Positions 10,046-17,639 of a stretch of DNA of 64,000 nucleotides are shown piece after piece. The stretch is from NCBI RefSeq assembly GCF_014647675.1, contig NZ_BMPQ01000009.1, positions 29,110 through 93,109 on the forward strand, given 5' to 3'. Under the pieces are notes generated by a model. It made no database searches and was not told the DNA's origin. It was given only the letters and a program-made list of their open reading frames with translations. The first letter of the stretch is position 1. Each line of letters starts with the position of its first letter. Made by a program: the position numbers and the translations under genes. Source of the DNA: Streptomyces flaveus (GTDB lineage: Bacteria; Actinomycetota; Actinomycetes; Streptomycetales; Streptomycetaceae).

Positions 10046-10471
10046 TCAGCGCCCGTCGTACCCCGCCGTCGGCATCGACAGCCGGCGATGGACCGACGCC
10101 TTCATCTGCGCGTCGTACGCCGGTTCCGCGTGCCCGACCGTCTCGATGCGTACGCCTCGCCGGGCGCACTCGGCGGTGAACTCGTCGACCGAGGCGAGCG
10201 CCCGCTCCAGCACCCGACGGCTGGGCGCGACGAACAGATCGACGCGGCCGGCCTCGACGTCCTCCCAGAGCGCGCCATGGTCGGGGCGCAGTCCGCGTAC
10301 GAGGAGTTCCCGGGTGATGACGTACCCGTGCTCGGCGGCCCAGCGCGCGCACATGGCGTGCTGGCTGCGCGAGTCCACCAGGAAGGGATCCGTGTCCAGT
10401 TCCTCCAGCGGCGTCAGACTGGCGATGGCCGTGACGCGAAGCAGGCCGGAGGCGTTGTGCGTGTCTCCCAT
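10046..10471 (-). CDS. Resolvase-like mini-protein, degenerate serine recombinase fold
   Basis: A 141-residue protein whose centre follows the pattern of a serine recombinase N-terminal domain. SRSQHAMCARWAAEHGYVIT resembles the helix after the active site. VEAGRVDLFVAPSRRVLERA resembles the strand-helix that normally carries DRLSR, and the CARRGVRIETVG segment resembles the next strand. The catalytic Ser context and the DRLSR Arg residues are not conserved, and there is no DNA-binding domain, so recombination is unlikely. ATG at 10471 follows GAGGGGGACACC. Divergent from the MBL gene, 84 bases apart. Role unknown; the resemblance is from reading, not a search. Confidence 0.55.
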   Translation of the reverse strand: MGDTHNASGLLRVTAIASLTPLEELDTDPFLVDSRSQHAMCARWAAEHGYVITRELLVRGLRPDHGALWEDVEAGRVDLFVAPSRRVLERALASVDEFTAECARRGVRIETVGHAEPAYDAQMKASVHRRLSMPTAGYDGR

Positions 10472-10555
10472 GGTGTCCCCCTCACCTCCGGTTTCGCCGC
10501 TGACCCTACCCCTGCCCGTAGGCTCTGGGGGAGTCGCACGAAGGGAGCAAAGGGG

Positions 10556-11329
10556 GTGCCGGTGGAGATCACTTGGTGGGGTCACGCGACCTGCACGGTC
10601 GAGGACTCGGGCGTGCGCCTGCTGACCGACCCGTTGTTCGCTCGTCGGCTCGCTCATCTGCGCCGTCGCCGCGGGGCTACGCCCCCACCCGAGGCGGCAC
10701 TCGCGGACGCGGCCCTGGTCTCGCATCTGCACGCCGATCATCTGCACGTTCCCTCGCTGGCGCGGCTCGCCGCGGGCACCCGGGTGCTGGTGCCGCGGGG
10801 CACCATGCGCGCCGTGCCCGGGCTGCGCAGGCTCGGCCATCTACGGCTCACGGAGGTCGCGCCGGGCGACGAGACACGGGTCGGTGACCTGGTCGTACGG
10901 GCCGTTCCTGCGCGGCACGACGGGCGGCGCCTGCCACTCGGGCCGCATCGTTCGCCCGCCCTCGGCTATGTCGTCGAGGGCGAGGGGCGGACGTACTTCG
11001 CCGGGGACACCGGCCTGTTCGAGGAGATGGCCAAGGAGGTCGGGCCCGTCGACGTGGCGCTGCTGCCGGTCGGCGGCTGGGGACCGTATCTCGGGGAGGG
11101 GCATCTGGACGCCGGACGGGCCGCCGAGGCGCTGGCCCGGCTGCTGCCGGGCAGCGCGGTGCCGGTGCACTACGGCACGTACTGGCCGATCGGCATGGAC
11201 GCCGTGCGCCCCCATGAATTCCATGCGCCGGGCCCGGAGTTCATGCGCCTGGCGCGCGAGAGGGCGCCCGAGGTGGCCGTGCACCTTTTGGGGCACGGCG
11301 AGAGCGTACGGCCGGAAGTCGCGCGATGA
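10556..11329 (+). CDS. MBL-fold metal-dependent hydrolase
   Basis: A 257-residue metallo-beta-lactamase-fold protein of the UlaG-like group. ITWWGHATCTVEDSG opens the fold; the metal site is SHLHADHLH (HxHxDH), with AGDTGLFEEM and PVHYGTYWPI supplying the remaining ligands. Likely hydrolyses a phosphodiester, lactone or amide; substrate not deducible. GTG at 10556 lies eight bases after AAGGGAG. Its last four bases overlap the start of the DedA gene (ATGA), so the two are translationally coupled. Confidence 0.85.
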   Translation: MPVEITWWGHATCTVEDSGVRLLTDPLFARRLAHLRRRRGATPPPEAALADAALVSHLHADHLHVPSLARLAAGTRVLVPRGTMRAVPGLRRLGHLRLTEVAPGDETRVGDLVVRAVPARHDGRRLPLGPHRSPALGYVVEGEGRTYFAGDTGLFEEMAKEVGPVDVALLPVGGWGPYLGEGHLDAGRAAEALARLLPGSAVPVHYGTYWPIGMDAVRPHEFHAPGPEFMRLARERAPEVAVHLLGHGESVRPEVAR

Positions 11330-11940
11330 TCCTGTCCGCGGCGGCCACGGTGCCGCCGGAGACGACCCAGCAGGCGGTCGGCTACCCGTCGTTGTTCCTG
11401 TTGGTGCTGATCGGGGCGCTGGTGCCGGTGGTACCCACGGGGGCTCTGGTGAGTTCGGCCGCGGTGGTGGCCTTTCATCAGACGGCGCCGCTCTCGCTGC
11501 TGATGGTGTTCGTGGTGGCGTCCGTCGCGGCCTTCCTCGGTGACATCGCGCTGTACTGGCTCGGGAAGCGCGGGATGGGCTCGAAGAACGGCTCGCGGTG
11601 GCTGCAGGCACTGCGTGATCGTGCCCCGGAGGACCGGCTCGCGCAGGCGCAGGAGCGGCTCGAAACGCATGGGGTGACCGTGCTCGTGGTGTCGCGGCTC
11701 GTTCCGGCGGGGCGGATTCCGGTGATGCTGGCGTGTCTGATGGCGCGGATGCCGATGCGGCAGTTCGTACGGGGGGATGTGCCGGCCTGCCTTGCGTGGG
11801 CGGTGACGTATCAGCTCATCGGGATACTGGGGGGCTCGCTGTTCAAGGAGCCCTGGGAGGGTGTGGTGGCCGCGGTTGCGCTCACGCTGGTGGTCAGTGC
11901 GGCTCCTGGTGTTTGGCGGCGGGTTCGTAAGGCCGTGTAA
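11326..11940 (+). CDS. DedA/SNARE-associated family membrane protein
   Basis: A 204-residue integral membrane protein with hydrophobic segments at about residues 20-50, 55-77, 135-160 and 165-190. The VSRLVPAGRIPVMLACLMARM segment resembles the conserved re-entrant Arg/Gly/Pro motif of DedA proteins, which are undecaprenyl-phosphate or phospholipid flippases. The acidic residue usual near the first re-entrant loop is replaced by VPVVPTGALV here. Coupled to the MBL hydrolase upstream; the pair may act on a lipid-linked substrate (inference). Confidence 0.75.
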   Translation: MILSAAATVPPETTQQAVGYPSLFLLVLIGALVPVVPTGALVSSAAVVAFHQTAPLSLLMVFVVASVAAFLGDIALYWLGKRGMGSKNGSRWLQALRDRAPEDRLAQAQERLETHGVTVLVVSRLVPAGRIPVMLACLMARMPMRQFVRGDVPACLAWAVTYQLIGILGGSLFKEPWEGVVAAVALTLVVSAAPGVWRRVRKAV

Positions 11941-11943
11941 CGA

Positions 11944-12040
11944 CTGCGGGTTCGTTGTGGCTGGTCGCGCCCACGCGGCGGAGCCGCATAATGTCACAGC
12001 CCCGCGCCCCTGAAGGGGCTGCGCCCCCTTCAGGGGGCGG
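11944..12040 (+). repeat. Dispersed intergenic repeat, copy A (long form)
   Basis: The segment CTGCGGGTTCGTTGTGGCTG then GTCGCGCCCACGCGGCGG..., ending in a GCGCCCCTGAAGGGG hairpin, recurs in inverse orientation at 17511-17612. Shorter forms lie at 44021-44065 and 54844-54889. All four copies are intergenic. Long copies carry an extra GGCGGAGCCGC palindromic insert between the two conserved ends. Confidence 0.8.
12002..12040. terminator. Bidirectional terminator hairpin
   Basis: CCGCGCCCCTGAAGGGGC and GCCCCCTTCAGGGGGCGG form a stem of about 17 pairs with a TGC loop. It lies between the convergent DedA and MBL genes, within the dispersed repeat, and can serve both. Confidence 0.7.
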
Positions 12041-12051
12041 TAGTTCCCCGG

Positions 12052-13128
12052 TCAATCCAGCACCTGGGACGCCCCGACCGGCAAGTCCCACAGATCCTCT
12101 CGCGCCAAGCCCGCCCTCTCCCAAGCCTCCCGCACCCGCGTCAGCGGTTCCAGCACCGGCTCCACCGACAGTACGAACGTGGCCCAGTGCATCGGTGCCA
12201 TCCGGCGGGCGCCCAGGTCCTGGGCCGCGCGGACCGCCTCCTCCGGATTGCAGTGGACGTCGCTGAGCCACCAGCGGGGCTCGTACGCACCGATCGGGAG
12301 GAGGGCCAGGTCGATGCCGGGGTAACGGTTGCCGATGCGGGTGAACCAATGGCCGTAACCCGTGTCGCCCGCGAAGTAGACGCGTCGGCCGTCGGGTGCG
12401 GTCAGGATCCAGCCGCCCCACAGAGTGCGGCAGGTGTCGTGGAGGCTGCGCTTGGACCAGTGATGGGCGGGCACGAAGTCGAAGCGGACCCCGCTCAGTT
12501 CAGCCGCTTCCCACCAGTCGAGCTCGGTGACACGGGTGAAGCGGCGGCGCCGGAACCAGTCGCCGAGCGCGGCGGGGACGAAGACGGGGGTGTCGCGCGG
12601 GAGCCTGCGCAGGGTCGGGGCGTCCAGGTGGTCGTAGTGGTTGTGGCTGATGACCACCGCGTCGATGCGCGGCAGTTCGCTCCAGGGCACGCCAACGGGC
12701 GTGACCCGGGCGGGAGTTCCGAGGATCTTGCGGGACCAGACCGGGTCGGTGAGGACCGTGAGTCCGCCGATCCGGATCACCCAGCTCGCGTGCCCGGCCC
12801 AGGAGACGGCGACGGTCTGCGTGTCCACACGCGGCAGTGGGGCCGGCTCGTACGGCAGCCGGGGGATGTCGGCGAGGCCTTCGGGTCCCGGCCGCAGCGC
12901 GCCCTCGCGGGCGAAGCGGGCGAAGCCGCTGAGGCCGGGCAGCGGGGCGGTCAGCCGGTCGGCGAAGGACCGCGGCCAGAGCCGCCGCTCGCCGAGCGGG
13001 CGGGGCGCGGCGAGCGGCGTTCCCGTTCCGCCCGCGGGCACGGAGGAGGACACCGGCTCATCGGCATCCATCGAGGAGGAGGACGAGGACGTGGTGGTGG
13101 TCGAGGTCGACTCGGACTGCTGCGTCAT
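12052..13128 (-). CDS. UlaG-like MBL-fold hydrolase with Ser/Thr-rich N-terminus
   Basis: A 358-residue metallo-beta-lactamase-fold enzyme. Residues 1-30 are a low-complexity Ser/Thr/Glu tract. The domain starts near VAVSWAGHASWVIRIGGL, with metal motif SHNHYDHLD (HxHxDH), VPAHHWS, AGDTGYGHWF and PMHWATF. This resembles N-acyl-phosphatidylethanolamine phospholipase D-like and UlaG enzymes, suggesting a phosphodiester or lactone substrate. The ATG overlaps the upstream stop by four bases (ATGA), which fixes the start. Third gene of a minus-strand operon with an aminotransferase-fold protein and a surface protein. Confidence 0.85.
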   Translation of the reverse strand: MTQQSESTSTTTTSSSSSSMDADEPVSSSVPAGGTGTPLAAPRPLGERRLWPRSFADRLTAPLPGLSGFARFAREGALRPGPEGLADIPRLPYEPAPLPRVDTQTVAVSWAGHASWVIRIGGLTVLTDPVWSRKILGTPARVTPVGVPWSELPRIDAVVISHNHYDHLDAPTLRRLPRDTPVFVPAALGDWFRRRRFTRVTELDWWEAAELSGVRFDFVPAHHWSKRSLHDTCRTLWGGWILTAPDGRRVYFAGDTGYGHWFTRIGNRYPGIDLALLPIGAYEPRWWLSDVHCNPEEAVRAAQDLGARRMAPMHWATFVLSVEPVLEPLTRVREAWERAGLAREDLWDLPVGASQVLD

Positions 13129-14429
13129 CGAGGGGACTCCCATCGCCGGGCGTCGTCGCGGAGATCGTCGAAGACCGATCCCAGCAAGGTCAACGCGCTT
13201 TCCACATGCGGCAATTCCAGAGGTTCCGGTGACGTGAGAGACGCCGTACGCTCCTGGTCCGTTGCTCCGAGGAGCGGGCCGGTGGCCAGGCGGACGCGCA
13301 GGGCGCCGAGGTCGTCGCCGAAGCGGTGGCCGCCGGGGGCGGGCATGCCGAGGCGGGCGGTGAGGAAGTCCTCCAGTTCCTGTGCGTCGCCCACGCCGTA
13401 CTCGGTGAGCGCGGGGCGCAGCGGGCCCAGGTCCGCGTACAGATGGCGCCCTGTCTGCGGGGGCCGGGCGAGGGCGCCCCCCGTCACCACGGCGTGGTGC
13501 GCGGCGGCGGCCACGCGCGCGTGCAGTCGTACGGACTCGGTGAGCCGCAGGCTGATCTCCTCGGGTTCGCCGAGCGCGTACGCGGCGGCTTCGGCGACCG
13601 GTGTCGCGAGGCGGGCGCCGAGCGCGGTCAGGACGTCGAGGACACGGTCGCGCAGTCGGGTGCCGGTGTCGTTGTCGGGGAAACGGGCGATGGCGGCCGG
13701 CCAGCCGGGCGGCAGGAACGGGCCGGCCAGGTCGGTCATCACCGTGACCCGGTCGGGAAGCATCTCGGCGGGGCTCAGCAGGACCGTGTCGTGCGGCTGG
13801 TGCAGGGTGTCGCGCCAGGTCTCGTCGCTGATCAGGTGCAGTCCCTCGCCCGCGGCGGCCTCTATGGTCTCGTGGACCACTTCGGGCGGGGCGACTGTGG
13901 CGGTGGGGTCGTCGGCGACGGAGAGCACCAGCAACCGCGGGTCGCCGCCCTCGGCGCGCACCCGGCGCACGGTCTCCAGGAGGGCGTACGGATCGGGGAC
14001 GCCACCGCACTCGGCGGACGTCGCCACATGGAACACGGAGGTGCCGAGCAGCCGGGCCGTCGGCCGCCACCAGGCGGCGCACGGCAGCGGCACCAGGACG
14101 TCGCCGCCGAGCGCGGCGGTCAGCGCGAGGAGCAGGGCGGGAGCGCCGGGGGCCGCGACCGTGCGGTGACGCTCGGCGGGCAGTCCGCGTCGGGCCCAGT
14201 AGGCGCAGGCCGCGTCCAGGAGGCGGGGGCCGCCGCCGGTGGGTTCGGTGTGCGCACCGGCGGCGGCAGCGGCAAGGCCCGGCGGCACGGGCAGCCCCTG
14301 GCCGGGTATCGGTGGGCCGTAACGGACGGGGCCGTGGCCTTCCGGATCCGTCCGCCGCATGGTTGCCTCCGCGCAGTGATCCGTGGTCTCCAGGGCCTGT
14401 GTCTCTGAGCTGTGAGTACCCACCGTCAC
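13125..14429 (-). CDS. Aminotransferase-fold protein without any lysine
   Basis: A 434-residue protein with the outline of a class I/II PLP aminotransferase: a small N-terminal arm, a large domain with GAPALLLALTAALGGDVLVP, and the LHLISDETWRDTL element corresponding to the Asp/Tyr region that holds the cofactor ring. Where the family has Ser-x-Ser-Lys followed by a Pro-Gly-x-Arg loop, this protein reads MTDLAGPFLPPGWPAAI. There is no Lys anywhere in the 434 residues, so a PLP Schiff base cannot form. It may bind PLP non-covalently, bind another ligand, or be structural. GTG start at 14429, 11 bases after the upstream gene and overlapping the downstream MBL gene. Confidence 0.75.
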   Translation of the reverse strand: MTVGTHSSETQALETTDHCAEATMRRTDPEGHGPVRYGPPIPGQGLPVPPGLAAAAAGAHTEPTGGGPRLLDAACAYWARRGLPAERHRTVAAPGAPALLLALTAALGGDVLVPLPCAAWWRPTARLLGTSVFHVATSAECGGVPDPYALLETVRRVRAEGGDPRLLVLSVADDPTATVAPPEVVHETIEAAAGEGLHLISDETWRDTLHQPHDTVLLSPAEMLPDRVTVMTDLAGPFLPPGWPAAIARFPDNDTGTRLRDRVLDVLTALGARLATPVAEAAAYALGEPEEISLRLTESVRLHARVAAAAHHAVVTGGALARPPQTGRHLYADLGPLRPALTEYGVGDAQELEDFLTARLGMPAPGGHRFGDDLGALRVRLATGPLLGATDQERTASLTSPEPLELPHVESALTLLGSVFDDLRDDARRWESPR

Positions 14430-14440
14430 GCGTCATCAAC

Positions 14441-15370
14441 TCAGCGGTTCACCGACGACTCCCTGCGCAGCAGCTTGTGTACGCCGGCTCCGAGTGCGCC
14501 CGCGATGAGGAGGCCGCCGGCGGCGAGGGCGGCCGGGGAGTCGGTGAACGCGCCGCCCTCGCCCGCGCGCACCCCGTGCGGGTGGCGGGAGCCGTCTCGC
14601 GACACCGTGAACGTCGCGCTCCACTCCGCTTCCTCGGCGCCGGGCGGCGCCGGGCAGGTGCCGTCGACGCTCCACTCGGAGGTGGGGCCGGCCTTGTCGG
14701 GTCCGCCGTCCTTGAAGTGCGAGGCGTCCTTGAAGTGCGAGGCGGGCGCGATCTGGGCGGTGCCGCGGTAGGCGGGTCCCGCCGCCTCGTCCCTGCCCTT
14801 CCCCTTGCCCTTGACCAGGTGCAGCTTGGCGGTGCCGTGCTCGAAGGCCTGCGAGTGGGCGTCGATGCTCTTGGGCGCGGTTCCGCCGAGCGGGCCACAG
14901 GACACGGAGACGGTGATGGTGCCGCCGGGGGCGACGGTGCGCGGGCTGACCTCGGCGGCCGGGGCCACTGCGGACGCCCCGGCCGATGTCTCGGCCGGCG
15001 GCCCGGCTGACTCCTTGGCCCACTCGTCGGCCGACTCCTCGCCCGACCCTCCGGGCGGCTCCTCGGCCCACTCGTCGGCCGGCTTCTCCGCCAACTTTCC
15101 GGACGGCTCTTCGTCCGGAATCGGGGGCGGATCCGCCGGCTCCTCCTCCGGAACCCGGGCCGGGCCTGTGGCCGACTCATCGGCGGGAACCTCGGCCCGC
15201 TCGTGGGCCGGAGCCATGGCCCACTCATCGGCCGCGAGTGCGGCCCTCTCCGGGGCCGAACCCCTGGCCCGTTCCTCAACCAGAATCGCCGCCGACGCGG
15301 CGGTGCCCAGGACGGCGGCCGTGGTGACGGCGGTGGCGGTGGTGGACAGGGCGCGGGCGGTGCGGCGCAT
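14441..15370 (-). CDS. Pro/Glu-rich surface protein with signal peptide and C-terminal anchor
   Basis: A 309-residue protein with an N-terminal signal sequence (MRRTARALSTTATAVTTAAV then Ala-rich cleavage region). About 110 residues rich in Pro/Glu/Ala follow, with repeated ADEWA units. The globular part (about 145-265) starts VSPRTVAPGGTITVSVSCGP and has two Cys, and ends in a helix AALAAGGLLIAGALGAGVHKLLRR. The terminal Arg/Lys cluster after one helix fits a membrane-anchored extracytoplasmic protein. A duplicated ASHFKD unit is present. First gene of the operon with the lysine-free aminotransferase-fold protein. Confidence 0.7.
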   Translation of the reverse strand: MRRTARALSTTATAVTTAAVLGTAASAAILVEERARGSAPERAALAADEWAMAPAHERAEVPADESATGPARVPEEEPADPPPIPDEEPSGKLAEKPADEWAEEPPGGSGEESADEWAKESAGPPAETSAGASAVAPAAEVSPRTVAPGGTITVSVSCGPLGGTAPKSIDAHSQAFEHGTAKLHLVKGKGKGRDEAAGPAYRGTAQIAPASHFKDASHFKDGGPDKAGPTSEWSVDGTCPAPPGAEEAEWSATFTVSRDGSRHPHGVRAGEGGAFTDSPAALAAGGLLIAGALGAGVHKLLRRESSVNR

Positions 15371-15388
15371 GGGGTGGGCTCCTTCGGG

Positions 15389-15443
15389 CGAAGGCTGGGG
15401 CCTTCCGCGGCGCGGGGCCGCGGAAGGAGGGGCACAGCCTTCG
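15389..15443 (-). promoter_or_regulatory. Long hairpin in the leader of the surface-protein gene
   Basis: Outer arms CGAAGGCTG/CAGCCTTCG and inner arms CCTTCCGCGGC/GCCGCGGAAGG (11 perfect pairs, five-base loop) stack with a small internal bulge. In the minus-strand transcript its base ends beside the GAAGGAG ribosome site, 18 bases from the ATG at 15370. It could limit translation or attenuate transcription; no ligand-binding riboswitch pattern was recognised. Confidence 0.5.
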
Positions 15444-15542
15444 TGCCCCGTAGCCCATCAGAGCCCGGTCACCGCCGGGGCGCCCGCGGCCGGGCACCAT
15501 TCGTGCCATGCGGGCGCCCGGGCGGGTGACGGCGCAGAGCCT

Positions 15543-16259
15543 TCAGCCCGCCAGGGACATCAGCTCCTTTTCCAGGCCGCGTCCCCGGGTCTCGACGAGG
15601 GACGCGGCGACCTCGGACAGTTTGCGGTTGGTGCCCTGCGAGATTCGGCGCAGCACCGCGAAAGCCATGTCCGCGTCACAGGCCAGTACGTGCATGACGA
15701 TGCCGCAGGCCTGGTCGACCACGGGCCGGGTACGCAACGCGGCGCCCAACTGGTCGAGTTCGGTGAGCGCGGCGCGGTAGGAGCGGTCGCGTACGAGACT
15801 GTTCGCGGCGAGGTTGCCGAGGGCCCGGGCGGGACCGTGCGAGGCGTCCTCAAGGGCGTCCGCGCGGAAGCTGTACAGGCTGAGGGTCACCGTCAGCCCG
15901 GAGCGCCGGAAGGGCATCGTGACGCAGGAGCGTACGCCCGCGTCGAGTGCCACGGCCCGGTACTGCGGCCAGCGCTCCACTCGCAGCAGGTCGCCCGTCT
16001 CGACGGTTTCACCGCCGTCGACGGCGACGGGGATCGGCCCCTCGCCGGAGCGGAGCTGGACCGAGACGAGGCTCGCCAGATCGGGATGGGTCACGGCGGC
16101 CGGCTGCTCCGTACCATCGTTGGAAACCGTTGTGCTCGCGCCGCAGCATTCACTGGTGCAGCGCGCGGCCTGCTCGGCGAGTTCTGACAGCCGACGGGCG
16201 GGAAGCGTGGACTCCGGGGACTCTGTGCCCAGGGGGCCGATGTGCTCGGCGTCCGGCAT
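15543..16259 (-). CDS. GAF-ANTAR response protein (RNA-binding antiterminator)
   Basis: A 238-residue protein. A GAF-like sensory domain occupies about residues 30-160 (RSCVTMPFRRSGLTVTLSLY), and the C-terminal 55 residues are an ANTAR domain with its helix pair (RPVVDQACGIVMHVLACDAD, then AFAVLRRISQGTNRKLSEVA). ANTAR domains bind paired hexaloop RNA hairpins and prevent termination. A cluster of Cys near residues 34-39 (CTSECC) could be a redox or metal switch, which is speculative. The ATG at 16259 has a perfect GGAGGT upstream. Divergent from the PAS-GAF gene, suggesting shared signalling. Confidence 0.85.
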   Translation of the reverse strand: MPDAEHIGPLGTESPESTLPARRLSELAEQAARCTSECCGASTTVSNDGTEQPAAVTHPDLASLVSVQLRSGEGPIPVAVDGGETVETGDLLRVERWPQYRAVALDAGVRSCVTMPFRRSGLTVTLSLYSFRADALEDASHGPARALGNLAANSLVRDRSYRAALTELDQLGAALRTRPVVDQACGIVMHVLACDADMAFAVLRRISQGTNRKLSEVAASLVETRGRGLEKELMSLAG

Positions 16260-16369
16260 GTTTTTACCTCCTTCTTTTGCGCCTGCCCGCACACTCTCGG
16301 GGAAAACGAAAATGAGGCATTCCACTCCGGCTGCTCCGCGGCGGCGTGGTTCGGGTTACGTTCTTGTGC

Positions 16370-17500
16370 ATGGCGCAGACGGATGAGTTCGGTGAAGAGC
16401 TTGCGGATTTCGTGCGCCGTGTCGCGGAGTTGAAGGCGGCGCGGTCGGTACCGAGCGGTGACCTTCAGACAGTGCTCGACGCGGCACTCTTCGAACTGGA
16501 CCATGTGGCCGGCCAGTTGTGGCCGTGGTACGAGCGGCTGACCTCGGGCGGCACATCCAATGGATCCTCCACCGACCGTCAGGAGCAGCAGTTGTTGCGG
16601 GCGATCTTCCAGCGCCTTCCCCTGCCCGTCGCACTGATGGACCGCGAGACGGTGGTCCGCAGGCTCAACCACGCGGCGACCCAGTTCACCGGGGCACGGC
16701 CGGGCTACGCGACGGGCCGGCCGCTGACCGGTTTCCTCGCGCACCCGGACCGGGCCGCGTTCCGTTCCCAGGTCGCGGCGGTGGCGCGGGGCGAGGGCGA
16801 CCGCAGTCTCACCGTTCACCTTCAGCAACGCCCCTCCGTTTCCGTACGCGCGACGCTCACCGCGCTCAGGACGAGCGGTGAGCCGCGTACCTCCGTACTC
16901 ATGGTGCTCCAGCCTGCGGGGACGCGCGTGCCGTCGGCCGAGGGCTCCCCCGGTCCGATGCCGGACCTCGCCGAGACGACGCGGCACGCGGCGCAGCTGG
17001 ACCTGGTGGACGCCATGGCCACGGCGTTACTGGCCGAGCCCGCGAAGACCAGGGCCGCCGTGCTGGAGCAGGCGGCCCGAGTGCTGCACGGGCGGTTCGC
17101 GGACTGGGTGGTCACAGACGAGGGGGCCGCGCGGCTGTGCCGTATGGCTGTCCTCGGACCGACGGACCAGCCCGGCGCGCAGGTAGAGGACCTCCAGGCG
17201 CAGGATCCCGCCGCGTGCCCGCTCGTCGTCGAGGTGGCACGCGGCGGGTCCACGGCGCTTCAGGTACGCCCGGAGGACCCGGACGCCTTCGGCAAGGACG
17301 CCTCGGGCGCCCCCGTCCTGATCAGCGCGAACGTCACCTCGCTGCTGTGCGTCCCGCTGACCGTGGACGGCACCGTGCAGGGCGTCCTCACGTTGTTCCG
17401 CTGCGGGGCCCGGCTCGCGTTCTCGATGGCCGAGGCCCAGACACTGGACATGATGTCCCGTCACATAGCCCTGGCCCTACAGAACTTGGACCGGCGTTAA
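16370..17500 (+). CDS. PAS-GAF sensory protein
   Basis: A 376-residue soluble sensor. A helical N-terminus is followed by a PAS domain at about residues 75-185 (IFQRLPLPVALMDRETVVRR, then TQFTGARPGYATGRPL). A GAF domain covers about 210-370, ending LLCVPLTVDGTVQGVLTLFR ... AEAQTLDMMSRHIALALQNL. No kinase, phosphatase or output domain is present, so it probably passes a signal through protein contact. ATG at 16370 (MAQTDEF) was preferred; a GTG at 16346 would add eight residues. Neither start has a strong ribosome site. Divergent from the GAF-ANTAR gene. Confidence 0.75.
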   Translation: MAQTDEFGEELADFVRRVAELKAARSVPSGDLQTVLDAALFELDHVAGQLWPWYERLTSGGTSNGSSTDRQEQQLLRAIFQRLPLPVALMDRETVVRRLNHAATQFTGARPGYATGRPLTGFLAHPDRAAFRSQVAAVARGEGDRSLTVHLQQRPSVSVRATLTALRTSGEPRTSVLMVLQPAGTRVPSAEGSPGPMPDLAETTRHAAQLDLVDAMATALLAEPAKTRAAVLEQAARVLHGRFADWVVTDEGAARLCRMAVLGPTDQPGAQVEDLQAQDPAACPLVVEVARGGSTALQVRPEDPDAFGKDASGAPVLISANVTSLLCVPLTVDGTVQGVLTLFRCGARLAFSMAEAQTLDMMSRHIALALQNLDRR

Positions 17501-17510
17501 GTGCGGTCCC

Positions 17511-17552
17511 GCGCCCCTTGAAGGAGGCCGCAGGCCTTCCTTCAAGGGGCGC
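17511..17552 (+). terminator. Strong hairpin after the PAS-GAF gene
   Basis: GCGCCCCTTGAAGGAGGCC pairs with GGCCTTCCTTCAAGGGGCGC through one bulged base and a three-base loop. It starts 11 bases after the stop and lies between convergent genes. Confidence 0.75.
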
Positions 17553-17612
17553 GGGGCTGTGTCAATTTGCGGCTCCGCCGCGTGGGCGCGACCAGCCACA
17601 ACGAACCCGCAG
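17511..17612 (-). repeat. Dispersed intergenic repeat, copy B (long form, inverted)
   Basis: Reverse complement of copy A at 11944-12040: hairpin with GGGGCGCGGGGCTGTG, then GCGGCTCCGCCGCGTGGGCG, then GCGACCAGCCACAACGAACC. Confidence 0.8.
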
Positions 17613-17639
17613 CTTCAATCCGCGCCCCCAGCGGAGCGC

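Noticed and set aside
10046..10471. Active site-specific recombinase or mobile element
   Set aside because: Catalytic residues and DNA-binding domain are missing, and no att-like repeats flank it.
12187..14169. 660-codon plus-strand frame opposite the MBL and aminotransferase-fold genes
   Set aside because: Antisense shadow; no plausible start signal or domain.
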